Positions 24,560-35,941 of a stretch of 64,000 bases of DNA are shown here, one piece after another. The stretch is from Hydractinia symbiolongicarpus. Its lineage: Eukaryota; Cnidaria; Hydrozoa; Anthoathecata; Hydractiniidae. The DNA lies in assembly GCF_029227915.1 (NCBI RefSeq), contig NC_079881.1, forward strand, positions 7,564,001-7,628,000, read 5' to 3'. Below the pieces are notes generated by a model. It was not told the DNA's origin, did no database searches, and worked only from the letters and a program-made list of their open reading frames with translations. The position numbers and the translations under genes were made by a program. Each line of letters opens with the position of its first letter. Positions within the stretch are counted from its first letter, which is position 1.

Positions 24560-25190
24560 ATTTTGCACATTTTGTCTGGACGCCTTTTTCTAGAAAGAGT
24601 CGGCGCAATTTTGCTCGTTTTTCTCTGGACGCCTATTTCTAGAAAGAGTCGCGCCAACCTCGTCCCCAGGGCATCTTGTATCTTTTTTGGCCCCGGGACG
24701 GGTCCCGGGGTCAGGAAAGATACAAGGTGCTCTGGGGACGAGGTTGAGTCGGTGCAACCTCCTTGATATTTTGTTGGATGCCTTCTTCTAAAGAGTCACC
24801 GAAATTGTTTTAATGTGTTGAACGCCATGTTGTTAAAGCTTCTATAAAACATTTTCATAAATTCTATTCAAAAACAACATTGATATTTCTAATTTAAGAT
24901 AGCTACAGACATTATTTCTGAGCGGCGACGCATTCTAGAACGTGTCGGCGGGAAATATTTGCACCGATGCTTTGTAGAATGCGTGGTCCTGAAGAATTCC
25001 GGGCGCTGCTTTCTAAAATGCGTGGCCGAAAAAGTTATTCTGACGCCTAATTCTAAGAAGCATCGCCGTTTTTAGACGCCGCTTTCTCTAAAAAGAGGTG
25101 TCGCGATTTTTGACCACTATTTCCAGAAAGCGCCGTCGCAAAAGTCTTGGACCACGATTTCTAGAAATGGTGGTCGCATAATAAATTGAA
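24560..25190. repeat. Degenerate minisatellite around TTTCTAGAAA
   Basis: At least eight imperfect units of roughly 45-55 bp, for example 'ggacgcctatttctagaaagagtcgcgcc' and 'gaccacgatttctagaaatggtggtcgc'. Units share a small palindrome near TTCTAGAA and alternate between 'cggcg' and 'cgccg' flanks, so each may fold. A foldback MITE has inserted at 24655-24746. Confidence 0.6.
24655..24746. mobile_element. Foldback MITE (CCTCGTCCCC family), near-perfect palindrome
   Basis: Ends 'caacctcgtccccagggc' and 'gctctggggacgaggttg' pair, and the middle continues with 'atcttgtatcttt' / 'aaagatacaaggt' and 'ccccggga'/'tcccgggg'. The flanks (agtcgcgc / agtcggtgc) are similar because it inserted into the minisatellite. 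Confidence 0.75.
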
Positions 25191-25269
25191 ACAAAAATGC
25201 ACTAGGCATTATTGACTCGTCTCCCCCGCTTCATAATCGAGGACCCGCTGTTCTGTTCGGATAATAAAC

Positions 25270-25338
25270 GCTGCCCTGATTAAGTACGGCAGCTTGCCCC
25301 GGTTAAGAACAGGGCATAAAATACATAATCAGGGCAGC
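25270..25338. repeat. Short inverted repeat GCTGCCCTGATTA
   Basis: GCTGCCCTGATTA at 25270-25282 faces TAATCAGGGCAGC at 25326-25338, with internal 'cggcagct' and 'gccccggttaagaacagggc'. It could be another small foldback element; no target duplication was recognised. Confidence 0.5.
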
Positions 25339-25339
25339 A

Positions 25340-28300
25340 TAATCAGGATGGGCTGGCCGATTATTAAAAAATATATATTTGGAATTTTTAAAGGGAACAT
25401 AATAAGGGCAGACCAGTTTATATACAACAGTCAAATATTATTTCTCACTTAATATAGAACCGCTTCATACTCGATTGCCCTGTTATGTGGACATGGCAAG
25501 AACTGCAAGTAGCGCGTTTTCAACGTAGTTTTTGTAGCCTACACTTCTGCCATTCGTAGCCTGGCGGATAGAAGTCTTCGTACGTTGATTCTGTTTAATC
25601 ATTTCACGAAATAGCTAAACATTGGCCCTTTTCAATATTATATCCTGGATTGTTGTTTTCTTAAAAATTCTGCTAAACTATTGTTTATACTTACATAAAA
25701 AAGAATACCTTTTTGAGTCTCGAACCTTAAGATTTTTAAGCTTTGCAAAAGTTATTGGTCGCGAATTTTTCGAAGAGCATGGATTAGCTAAGTTAGCAAA
25801 TCTTCTAATATGGCTCATTCACATCAGTTTATGTTTATTAAATGTAAAAAAAAAACGACCCAAATATCCCCAATTTGCGAAAGCTTCTGTATTCTTTCTT
25901 TTCATTTTTCAAATAACTAAGTGTTTCTTTTCTAGCTCTTATTGTTTGCTGCTGAGGAGTTCTGTTAAGGTTGAAGTATCGAAAAACGACAAAGTATCGA
26001 GAAACAATGTGTTTTTATGAAAATCAACCAACTTTTCATATGTCAATGATTTGGTTAAGAATTTCCTAAGCTATGTTTGAGACACAACGCCTAGAAAAGG
26101 CTTTGTGTCTAATAACATTTCCTAAAAGTCATATTACTTTGCTTCTCTATATTTTGCCTTGAGTTATTTACTTAAATCTTACAAAGTAAACGCTTGTTTT
26201 TATAAGAATACCAATATTCTAACCAGGTTTGTTATTATTCCTATTTTTCCATTGTTCTAAACAAAAGACCTATTGTTTTTAACCCAAAAAGCACTCTTTT
26301 ATAAAAGAAAAAAGCGTGTATGCTTGACATTGTGGAAAACACAAGTTAACCATTCTTATATCATAAAAAATAAGATAAAAATTTCAAACCTGGTGAAAGC
26401 ATCTCCGCAATACTTCTTTGTATTGCTTGCTTAACAAGCTAGCTACTGTTAAGCTATACCTCCATGGTTAAGTATACCAAACAAGATTTTGCCATGCAAA
26501 TTGCTCATATGTCACATATAATCAAATCTCAAGAGAACAAAAACTAAATCAACGCACATGGCGACGCATAATTTCATGTCACAGATATCACAACGAAGAA
26601 TCGGATTGTTCACATTTTTAAGGGTGGGACCACTAAATGACACTTTGTTATGAATATTGAAACTTATATTTATAAAAGAAATATTAATCATATATTAAGA
26701 TGAAAAATATGCATAAATAATAAGAAAGAGATACTAAAATATTTTTGAACGTATATTACCAAGTAAGTAAATCTTTCCACCCAATTTGGTTTTTTGACAT
26801 TTTGTGTATGCACTTTACAAAGATGGGAGGGGAGCTGTAACGTGAGTGATTAGTCATTTGTCACACGATATAGTCCTATCCTGAAATATTTTATTCCTTA
26901 TAACTAAATAACTGTATAAATAGGCATTTTATTAACATCTTTTTAAGCCTGTTTTATTGTAGTGTACAAAATAAACGCTGTTTGAAAGAATTAATAAGAA
27001 CGGAACTTGTTAAAACTGACGCCGTTCATGAGAATACAGGGGTGTTTGTTCTACCATTTTATCTTTTCTATTGGGATGAGGGACGCACGGGACACATGTG
27101 ACTTTACTCATAGGTTGGAGGGAAAAGTTATAGTACCGTTTTTCATCACAATTTAGCTTAGACAGGCATTCTGTACTTGAAAAAGCGTGTTGCTAAGAGA
27201 TAGCAAACACAAACACTTATTTACCTACAGCCACTATTTCTGCAACTTTAAACTATAAATACTAAATGAATAAACAAGAACATAACCCTCAGATTTTGTT
27301 TAAAAATGAGAACAAAACAGCCTCAAGCTCGAAACAATATTTTTGCAACTAAGAACAACCAAGCCTAAGTTTTGCCATAAAATAAAAACAACACAGAATG
27401 TGATTGATTTCTCTTGCAACGATCGCGAGTTAGTAACATCAAGTAAGTATTGATTTTTTTATGCAACCTCGTCCCCAGAACTATTTGCTTCTCAACGGCG
27501 CTGCGCTTTCAAAAGGTGCTGGGTTCGAGCTTGTTTTTTATGTCCTGTCTAAAGTAAAGGAAGTAAGACAAAATGCGAAATTTAAGTTTGCAGATACTTG
27601 GCAAATTTCAATTTATTACACATTCTTTAGTTTTTGCAACCTTTCTTTCTGTAGGTATAAGTTTCCCTCAAGATGGAAGGGATGAGACAAGCAGCTAGGT
27701 TGAAAATGACTTTCACGTGTGCTAGTTTGTTCAAATAATAAAAGTTTATCCTGGCACAACAGGAAAGTAATTTCCCATACGGGATAAAGTTTGTAACTAC
27801 AATCCTTGCCAAAAAATGTTGGCACAAAACTGCAAATTTTAAAGTTCTATAACATGCTAATGTTTACAGCAGAGTTAGGTTATATGGATAGATCCAAATT
27901 TTTTAGCTAATTGTTGCTGACGGCAGCACGACATATCAGATCTAGGCGCTGTCATTGATTGTATTTTCAGCATGTAAAGAAGTGCGTTCTAAACGCTCCT
28001 AACCAAACTACAAATTATGCAGAAGTTGTATTTTACAAAGTTTCCGGCTACAGAGTATTCTCGCGTTAATGTTTCTAGCAAAATTTAAAAACGGCAAAAA
28101 AAGTATTTTCCACAATGATTGTATACTATCCAGGTTAGCGCAAAATATATAGCAAAGAACTATTCTATTGTAATATTCAAGCTAATCGATTGTTTTGTTT
28201 GTTTTGCTACGAACACATGAACTTGCCTAGTTTGACACTGGTAAATCGAATACTCCACGTCAGCATAATTTTATACCGCGCCTGGGCAATGTACACCCTC

Positions 28301-29150
28301 ATCATGTGCAGTCACTGGCTAATAAGGAGCGTAGCTAAATTCTATATGTAGAGAAATAAAACTCACATATGCATTGACCCATCTGGTCATTAAATTTCTC
28401 TTTTCTTTTTTAATCATCATTTTTTACAGAATAGTCATTACTTCTCTTTTTTATGTACAAAATAAATAAATAATTTGTTGGACAAAAATATACAAACGGT
28501 AAAACTGTATGAAATTGTGGTTGCCAATAAGTAAAATAATTCGTATTATATACAAATAAATTAACAGAGTCATATCTGCTTTGCTTTTCTAAATCATCGA
28601 CATAGTCGGGAATACTTAAAAAATTATCTTGCTTCATAAATAGATAAATTAATCAATAAATACAAATATATAAAAAGGTTATTAAATCATCGACTTCGTC
28701 GGATAAATAGTGCTATCAGATGACATAAGTTCTATAAATTGATATTTCTTTTTATACCTCGTGTATTTTACTGACCAGCAGTATAGACAATGCACAGCAT
28801 GTCATACACGTCGCATAAAAAGAACATTCTGGTCTGTATTTTTAAAGCGTTGAGCAAAAAATGTTTTTCGTTCTTGATTATACGTCTTTTTACTTCATAC
28901 TGTTTTTACATTACAATCTTTTAGCATTGTCTCTGCAGCTATAGTTAATAAAATTACTTTAACAAAACAAAATATATCCCTATGTACATTAAATATTCTC
29001 TTCACAACTCCTTTAAACATCTGCCATAAATGTTACAGTCGTTGCACATTCTGATTTACTATATATCGCCCTGGTGTGATATAAAAATTATAAAACACAC
29101 ACCCTTTCTATGCTGATAGAACCAAACTATTGTGCGTCAAGCAGACCCCT
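25340..29150. other. Intergenic, no gene recognised
   Basis: Holds the 25485-25680 repeat and a single foldback-family end at 27464-27480 (gcaacctcgtccccag). The longest plus-strand ORF (25622-26020, 132 codons) overlaps the repeat, is rich in Leu/Phe/Lys as expected for AT-rich noise, and resembles no family I know. The missing first exon of the transglutaminase could lie here. Confidence 0.5.
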
Positions 29151-32100
29151 TCACTGCATGCATTTACTGGCAGTATATTTCAATCCGGAGTTGTGAAGTA
29201 CAGTGAACAAAGTCCCCGAAACACAATTATCGGGGTCTCTTTCACGCCACGCGATTAACATTTGAAAGGCCTTTTCTTTCTCACCAGAATGTTGATAATT
29301 TAATTCGATTTCGCGCAATTCCGGTTCGGAAACATTTAGCTTACGACCAATTGACTTCCAAGATTTAGAAATTTCCGCTGCAATGTCATCGAATTTCGAT
29401 TCACTCAACGGTTCTTTAGAATACAAAGCGTCACTCTTTCGTTTTCCCATATTGTTTTTAAGGCTAACATTCGATACACAAAATCCTACGCAACATGAGA
29501 GATAGATTTGTTTCAAGTTGCAAAAAGGGCAAAATAATATTTTATACTCTTGGTAATTTACTAAACATACCAGGTTGTTCTTCAGACATCTGTTGCTTTC
29601 TTTGCATGGCTTCCAATCTTCTGTTTTCTTGATTTTCTCTCATCTCGTTCAACGGAACCAGTTTGAACATCCTGGCCACTTTATACATGGCAGACGTAAA
29701 TTCATCAGGTGTACCTCCACGACTCATAAAATCGGCCAACATTTCATGGATTGGTTCAAGCTGTGCAGAAAATTTTGTTTGAATCTCAAGGCGATTGTAA
29801 CCAAGAGCAAGAGCCAGCTCTCTCCACATGTGATCATCAATGCTGAGCATGCCTAATGAGAAACGAAAGAATAGAGAAAAAATATACACAGCTGACTGTT
29901 ATGACGATGAAAAGAAGGTCATGTACATAAGAACTGCAATAACATGTAAAAGTTTTGGCAACAATGTTCAGGGATATGTAGGTCAACATACCTGCCAGCT
30001 CCTTCGTAACTTTACTCTCCCACTCTGTTGGTGACTTTTTACTTCCTAATTCATTCGATTTATTATTTTGAACACTCTGAAAAAATGTTGAAAATATAAT
30101 AAGGCGTTTGCAGCTCTCATATGCATGTCGATTCTCAGAAACCAAAAAAAAACCAAAAAAAACCCGGATAAACAAAATAACAAACAAACAAACAGCAAAC
30201 AAACAAACAAACAAACAAGCAAGCAAGCAAGAAAACAAATACCCTAAGGGAATTAACATTTTGAAAATAGGATTTAATTTCGGAAATCTCGCGAAAAAAA
30301 TTCGATTAATTTTTTTTTTCAATTTATACCGCTTTTGAAGGGCTTTTTATGTAGAAGACATAGAATTAAAGACTGCTGAAGTTGAAATTCAGATCTGATT
30401 TGTAGTTCTAGGTAAATCAGAAGAAAATTTAAAGTAAATTTAAAAAATCCAAATTTCGCGAGTGAGCTACCCAATAATTTTTGCGAAATGGACAAAATTA
30501 ATTCCCGCAAAAATTAATTCCCTGGAGGTAACAAACAAACTTACCTTGATAAGGTTGAAGGAAAACTGCTCCCCATCCTCTTCTGGCAATGGTGAAATCT
30601 CCACTTTACCAAATAAACCCACTTCAGGCACAGGATTTGTGTTAAACTTACATGCAAAGTGAATATCCAAATCATGTCCAGCGAAGTCAACCACTTTTGA
30701 AAGTTCTAAGGATTCGCCTACTGATTGATCAGCTTCAAACATACCAGATTTCAATCTAAATGTTTGTTTTATAAAGTAAACGTACATCTGCAAATTTTTT
30801 TTATAATATAATTTTTAAAATAATGTATGTATACATTATTTTAAAAATTATATTATAAAAAAAATTTGCAGGAATGTGGAATCAAAATATATTACTTTGA
30901 GGAACGATGCCAGCTTCTATAAAGGTGGAATTTTTGGAGTATAGTATCACCTGCAATTTTAAGCCCACCCCATACAAAATATCAAACAAAAATTAGAACA
31001 ACCCAATCCTTACTGTATATCAAACTTTCCAGTTTTCATTTTTCGCGGTTTACAGCAGCCCACTTCACAAGGGTACTGATGTAATCCATGAATCGTTTGA
31101 TTCCCAAGTCGATGACACATAACACACAACCCGAACTGTTTGTTGACGTTGCAATCAGTCATGAAGGCTTGATAGTAAACCCAGAAACTAAAATGTGGTA
31201 CATGAGATGAAGCATGCAGTTTCAAATGTTCTGGTAAAGTTGCATCTAGAACATTCCAAAACACTGAAAACATAGTGAAGTGATTCACTTCAAATGTCAC
31301 AGTGCATGGGTTGGTATCCCAGTTAATGGTATGATCAGGTACAAACATCTGCCAATCTGGTTTGCAGCCAACAGTAGTTTGGCTACACATGAACAGCAGA
31401 GATGGATTACTATGCCATTCAAGAAATTCTTTACCTGAAAGAAATTCAAGTTTATATAATTTAAAACATGCATGCTTGAAAGAGATGAAGGGTACTTACA
31501 TATAGATTGACAAACACAAGTTTTTAGTAAAATAAAGTGAACTTTTATATCTGGTTTTTTTTAAATTTAAACTAACATTTCAAACAGAAAAGGTTCTTTT
31601 TGACATTATTACAAAACAATTAAAAAACTCAACAGGCAAGAAAACAGATGGAGAAAACAGTACATATATATACGAAAACCTAGGACTTTCCATAAAAATA
31701 GCAAAAAAACAAAGTTGTATGTGATTTGAGACAACATGGTCAATGAAAAATTATAAAGAAAAAAACACATACCTTTTGGCAAAGGGATTGTGACACTGAC
31801 ATTTGCATTAAATTGGCATCCATCAGGACCAAGTGAAATTACAGGCCCAGCTAATGCATGCATGTCTGTTGCAAACAATTCAGTTGATACATAAAACGTA
31901 TCATAATATAACAATTCTATTGATGCACAAATCTCTTCAACAAGGAAAGCATGTGAAGGAAAATGTACTTTTATTGCATCCTTTTCATTTCGAAGCAAAA
32001 CATCTCCTAAAAAATAGGAAATTAGCATAAGCCACTTCGAACTTTTATAATTCCATAAAATAATAAATTGGGTTTGACGTCCTTGAAAAAAACCTGCCAA

Positions 32101-35100
32101 CACTGCTTGTAACTTCTTTGCAGTATATTTCAGTGTAAGAAAAATAAGTATTCCTCCCTCCCTTTTGTATTTTATTCTCACATAATTGATATGGAGAATT
32201 GTAAGAGACATCTTAAATATCTGAAATATCAGATTTAAAACATACAAATATACAAAGAAAATAACAACCTCCATTTGATGTTATCTTTTGATGGGTTTTT
32301 GGTCTAGGTCTTGTAACGACAACAGCAAATAAAGAAAAATGGGTTACTTCAAACTGAACGTATGATCCAGCAATGTGAAGATTTTTTGGTACAAATACCT
32401 CCCAGTCAGTTGGCTCATCAATATCTGTGTCACTTGTGTAACATTTGATATTATCACCCGGCTCAATACACACACCTGAAAAATAAAAAATTGAAGTAAA
32501 GTATGCTTTACCATTGCCATAAAGTTATATTAAGAAAAAAAAGAGCAATAAAGAGTAAAATTGTGAAAGAACAGCCATTATTTAGTTTAAGGAAAGGGTG
32601 TTGGTAAGTTTCATTGATATTTTTTTTTGCAATTCTTAATTTTCGGAATCAAAATTATTTTGTTGGGCTGCTTGCACAGAAAATTTGCACAAATGATTTT
32701 GCCATATTTTTGCAAGCCTTGCAGACAAAACAAAACAAAAATGTTATATGCTTGTTGTAACAGCCTCCTCTGCTGCAAGCCTATTGATTGTTTAGGAAGC
32801 CATTCTTATAAATTTTGCATGTTACTCTATGTTTTATTAAAGAAAGAAACGTCTCTATTTTATTTTTATAACACCCTCCTCTGTTACGCTTATTTATTTT
32901 TGATGTTGAAAATAAGTCTTTGAGAATTACTGCATACATTTTTAGTTTTTAACCTCAACAAACAGTAATACAGGGTTCAATTTAAAAATATAAGGTTGTT
33001 TTGTTGCAAGAACCATTACAGAAACAGGTCATACAATAGTTTGATGAAATAATTCACAAATTTAATCTTTTCTTATAGAACGATTCGCAAAGACGAAATT
33101 TCAATTAGCAAAGTGTAAATTGCAAATGGCTAATATGATCCCTGTATTACTCAAGGCCATTTCTTTGCCAAAACATAAGAAGATTTATCCAAAAACATCA
33201 AACAATTTATCCAAACATTACTAAATAGGCCAAAAGTGAAAATATATATATCCTTGTTGATGTATTATTTTTTTAACAATAAATTATATTTTTAAGCCAC
33301 AAGCAGTTGGAAGAAGAAAGGGTTACCATTAACTGGGGTAACCAGCAAACGCTTAATAATCTTTACGACTGTGGAGCTTGTTCTGTGAATGTCAGTCACC
33401 TCATAAAATAAATGCAGCTTTGTGTGTTTCACAAAACAATTGAAAGACTGAATTTGATGGGAGTTAAAAAAATTTAATTTTTTAATAAAATTCATGTGCA
33501 AGATTTAATGCTCACACAACAGACGTTCAAGCACAATCGCTCGTGATTTATAGCAAGGCAGTCATGAGAAATTAAACATACTTATAGGTATTTTAACAGT
33601 TGCTGGCATGTGTGTGTAGAATTTTGTTCCATGTGGACCAAGGTGTACAATGTTGCTGGCAAGCACTGACCAAGAATCAAGGTTTGGTTTGTATTTGTCA
33701 TCACTGATCACGTCAATATCAAATAAATCTGCAGAATGCCCTGATATGTTGCGTTTTGGAATGGTCAGCTTTATTCCTTTGTTTATGATAACTACATCTT
33801 GAAAAGCATCAATGTAGAAGTGGTATTCAAAATTACTAAATAAAAAAATAAAAAATTAAATTTGGCAAATTAAATATCTTGCATAGATTTAAGTTTTATA
33901 CAAGGCTCAAATTGCAAATCTCCTAACTTTCAGAATATTAAAAAGGTGGATAAGTTTTTTTTATAAATTGTCAGGTCTGTACAGCTTTTTAAGGTATTAT
34001 AAATATGTGTTAAAAATGAGGCAGAAGGTCACAAGATGTTATTAAATATTGGTGGCTGCATGGTTGGACATGATTAAACTTGTTATTCATTGATGGATGG
34101 ACAGACTGATGCCACCACCAGTTATTCGTGACATCTGCCTATGTTTCTTACAAAACATGTGTGTATATACCTAACAAGTTCCTTTTCCTCTTCCACATCT
34201 TTTTCGCTTTCAATACTAGAAAATGTTTCATTGTTAATGTCATATTCAGATGTGAAACTTCCAGTATTTCCATCACAGCTGTCAATCGAAGGGCACACAA
34301 TATATTTCCCTACATCAGGGCATTCAGTCATAGACCCATATTCAGAGGTATGCGATAATTGCCTGTATATTTTGTTTTCCCTGTTGCAATTATTGCAAAA
34401 AATTTCTTTTTCGTGACATTTGTGAGAAGGTATCTCTGTTTTCTTGTTAGATTGATCAAAGTTATTGTCAGGAGGTAGTTTTCTGGACAGTATTTGATGT
34501 CTGAAATCACTTGTCAACTTCATTTGTTCTGCAAAGAGTTTCACAAGGCCTTCAAATATTGAAGTATTCCTTGTGAAAACACAGTCTGTAAAAGAAATTT
34601 CAGCAAAAGATTTATTACATATCTTTTTATTACCACATAGTCCAGTAATGTTGAAATAAATTCGTATTGCTTCTAATCCAGCTAGAGCAACATCTTTTGG
34701 TATGTTCTGAAGTTTTGGATTTCGAACAAGAAATAGCTTTTTTAGGGATGGCAGGGAAATAACAAATAATGGTAAAATTTTAATACAGTTTCCAGACAAA
34801 TTTAAATATTCAAGCTCTCCAAAATTCCGAAAACTATCTGGAATGTTACTAATAGCATTACGGGACAGATCAAGCACTTTTAGATTTGTCAGGCAACTGA
34901 GATTACTGTCCAGTTTTGACAGCTGATTTCCATTAATGTATAAATAATTGAGTTTTTTTAGGGTTTTAATTTCCGTTGGTAATTCTAACAACTTGTTATT
35001 ACTGATATCCAAAAGGGTTAACGATGAAATAATTGTAGCTGTAAACAACTCTTTTGGCAAGCTGGATAACTTTCTTCCATCCAACAATATCTTCTTATGA

Positions 35101-35147
35101 CCTCTCTCCACATTTTGGAAGGTCAAACTTTCACATTTCATACCCAT
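29151..35147 (-). CDS. PIDD1-like LRR-ZU5-ZU5-UPA protein with two death domains
   Basis: PIDD1 builds death-domain platforms that activate caspase-2 or NF-kappaB signalling. Exons: 34171-35147, 33582-33835, 32269-32475, 31773-32006, 31014-31434, 30545-30755, 29992-30076, 29571-29852, 29151-29485. Phases close exactly to 1001 residues plus stop. Residues about 15-180 are leucine-rich repeats (LTLLDISNNKLLELPTEI, LKVLDLSRNAISNIPDS); 190-325 an acidic, Cys-containing linker; then two ZU5 blocks (VHLGPHGTKF, ISLGPDGCQF), each ending in an autoprocessing-type motif, VTHFSLF (His456-Phe-Ser458) and VNHFTMF (His609-Phe-Thr611). A UPA-like region follows to about 770. Death domain 1 is about 785-865 (MWRELALALGYNRLEIQ), death domain 2 about 915-995 (SWKSIGRKLNVSEPELREIE). 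ATG 35147 opens the LRR exon; a second ATG lies two codons in. Vertebrate PIDD1 has one death domain, so orthology is likely but not proven; an UNC5CL or ankyrin-type relative is less likely given the LRRs. Confidence 0.88.
30160..30240 (+). repeat. AAAC/AAGC microsatellite
   Basis: Runs of 'aaac' followed by 'aagc' units within the intron 30077-30544 of the PIDD1-like gene. Simple repeat; the long shadow ORFs across it are artefacts. Confidence 0.9.
30788..30871. repeat. 84-bp perfect palindrome in PIDD1-like intron
   Basis: Two 41-base arms starting 'ctgcaaattttttttataat' and ending with its exact complement enclose a 2-base loop. It occupies a third of the 258-bp intron 30756-31013, with its near edge 32 bp from the splice acceptor at 30756-30757. 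An RNA hairpin here would cover the usual branch-point region. The arm also contains its own TTTGCAG, a decoy acceptor that would put the next exon out of frame. Confidence 0.95.
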
Positions 35148-35941
35148 TATTAGTGGCTATTATAACAAACCATCTGCAGAAAATGGAGATGTTATTATGA
35201 CTCATTTGAACTATGTGTCTAAAAACAGAAACTGGTGGATTTGGTATAAAAACAGCATACTATTAACCGCATCTAAATTACACAGAAAGTTTAATTTTTT
35301 TTATCCTTCAGCCGAAAGCGTCCAGATTTTCTTCTTGTTGTTACATGTTCGCACCCAGCTACCAAAAGAACAATAAAATAAAAAAAATTGTACGACGTTC
35401 CTATTTACATTTAGGCACATATAATTTTCAAAAGGTTAATAGTGACTAAATGTAATAGCTACCCGATATTAATTAAAAAATAAACCTGTTTCCAGGGTGT
35501 CTGGAATACCGAGGTAATCACTCATGTAGAAACATTTTGACTTTAAGCATTTAAAACAACTATAAAAACACAATATAGTTAATTATTTTTGCTTATTGTG
35601 ACCTTTTTAGAGAACATTTTATACGTGAGACATAAATTTGAGATACATATCCATCTAATCACCCCCAGTTTTACATAATGTTTTTTACGAAGGCTTCTAG
35701 CGGTCCGTACACTTTTATACACGCGCTCTATATGGCGGCAAAGGAAGACAGTTTATCCCCTCTTTATGACTGTTATCTTAGGACTCAGTAGTAGCTCAGA
35801 AGTGTGCTATTGTATTTTAACAGTCAAAGCCACAGGGATTATAGTTCAGTGGGTAAAACATATCCCAAGAGGTCGTTAGTGTTTGATCGCAACGTAAATG
35901 TCCTTGTCTAGATGGGGCAAAAATTTTAGACATTTATGTAC

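Noticed and set aside
25622-26020. 132-codon plus-strand ORF
   Set aside because: Overlaps a dispersed repeat, is Leu/Phe/Lys-rich as AT-rich noise would be, and has no recognisable domain.
29837-30338. Long ORFs on both strands across 30.1-30.3 kb
   Set aside because: Created by the AAAC/AAGC microsatellite in an intron; only 29992-30076 is a true exon.
31609-32274. 221-codon minus-strand ORF
   Set aside because: It is the exon 31773-32006 with intron read-through on both sides; only the middle part resembles ZU5.
33292-33501. Minus-strand ORF between the first two ZU5 exons of the PIDD1-like gene, considered as an exon
   Set aside because: Every acceptor tried gave the wrong phase, while the flanking exons (33582 and 32475) join cleanly in phase 1 and restore a continuous ZU5 domain.
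35833-35895. tRNA-like sequence (ggattatagttcagtgggtaa...)
   Set aside because: The A box is fair, but the B box is poor and no acceptor stem can be drawn. Probably SINE debris.
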